Source: Candidatus Electrothrix marina (GTDB lineage: Bacteria; Desulfobacterota; Desulfobulbia; Desulfobulbales; Desulfobulbaceae). Taken from it: a DNA stretch of 5,112 nucleotides. The notes under the pieces are model-generated. The model saw nothing but the letters and a program-made list of their open reading frames with translations. It had not been told where the DNA came from and searched no databases. The DNA lies in NCBI GenBank assembly GCA_004028495.1, contig MTKS01000139.1, positions 1 to 5,112 of the forward strand, in the 5' to 3' direction. Below are positions 5,024 to 5,112 of the stretch, one piece after another (positions within the stretch are counted from its first letter, which is position 1; every line of letters starts with the position of its first letter). The position numbers were made by a program, and so were the translations under genes.

Positions 5024-5112
5024 ATGCAGGTTATTCCCCCGGCACTGGAACGGTTGATTACCGATCTGACCCGATTGCCCGGTATCGGTCAGAAGACCGC
5101 CTCCCGACTTGC
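5024..5112 (+). CDS. recR: Recombination protein RecR, N-terminal part (runs off window)
   Basis: The first 29 codons from ATG 5024 are visible. They give MQVIPPALERLITDLTRLPG followed by IGQKTASRL, the helix-hairpin-helix start (LPGIG-KTA-RL) characteristic of RecR. RecR acts with RecO and RecF to load RecA on gapped DNA. The zinc finger and Toprim domains must lie outside the window. It starts six bases after the ybaB stop with no clear Shine-Dalgarno sequence, so translation coupled to ybaB is likely. The dnaX-ybaB-recR order is a widely conserved cluster. Confidence 0.93.
   Translation, partial: MQVIPPALERLITDLTRLPGIGQKTASRL

Noticed and set aside
1..5112. CRISPR array, tRNA or rRNA genes
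   Set aside because: I saw no regularly spaced short repeats with unique spacers and no tRNA- or rRNA-like sequence in the intergenic stretches, all of which are shorter than 100 bases.

Overview
The window looks like a bacterial chromosome carrying the conserved dnaX-ybaB(ebfC)-recR replication/repair operon. A two-gene type II restriction-modification (RM) cassette has been inserted exactly inside the 5' end of dnaX. The organism cannot be fixed from sequence alone. The DnaX C-terminal domain and the overall gene style resemble Desulfobacterota (Desulfobulbales-like) to me, but that is a recollection-based inference with no search behind it.

Layout: (1) 1-342 is the 3' end of a repeat protein with DUF5648-type 'VYRFWS..NRSHFYT.SETEK' repeats, closed by a strong intrinsic terminator (366-400). 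(2) 424-522 is a truncated copy of the first 32 codons of dnaX. (3) 519-1727 is a complete C5-cytosine DNA methyltransferase, and 1724-2635 is an HNH endonuclease with two tandem DNA-binding-like repeats, presumably the partner restriction enzyme. (4) 2686-4629 is a complete dnaX whose first 97 bases repeat the fragment at 424-520. (5) 4709-5017 is ybaB/ebfC, and recR starts at 5024 and runs off the window.

The main discovery is the architecture of the RM insertion. A 98-bp direct repeat (423-520 and 2685-2782; 91/98 identical by my hand count) flanks the cassette, and no transposase, integrase or terminal inverted repeats are visible. The methyltransferase ATG (519-521) is formed at the repeat/cassette junction and overlaps the TGA of the dnaX fragment as ATGA. 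The methyltransferase and nuclease genes overlap in the same way at 1724-1727. The cassette therefore seems to have taken over the dnaX translation start as a coupled leader cistron, and the cassette plus repeat rebuilds a full-length dnaX downstream. Recombination between the repeats would remove the RM genes cleanly and restore a single dnaX.

A second notable element is an A11 tract inside dnaX (4037-4047) with stops close behind in both other frames. It predicts a short gamma-like protein (about 456 aa) beside the full tau (647 aa). A candidate promoter and a hairpin lie between dnaX and ybaB.
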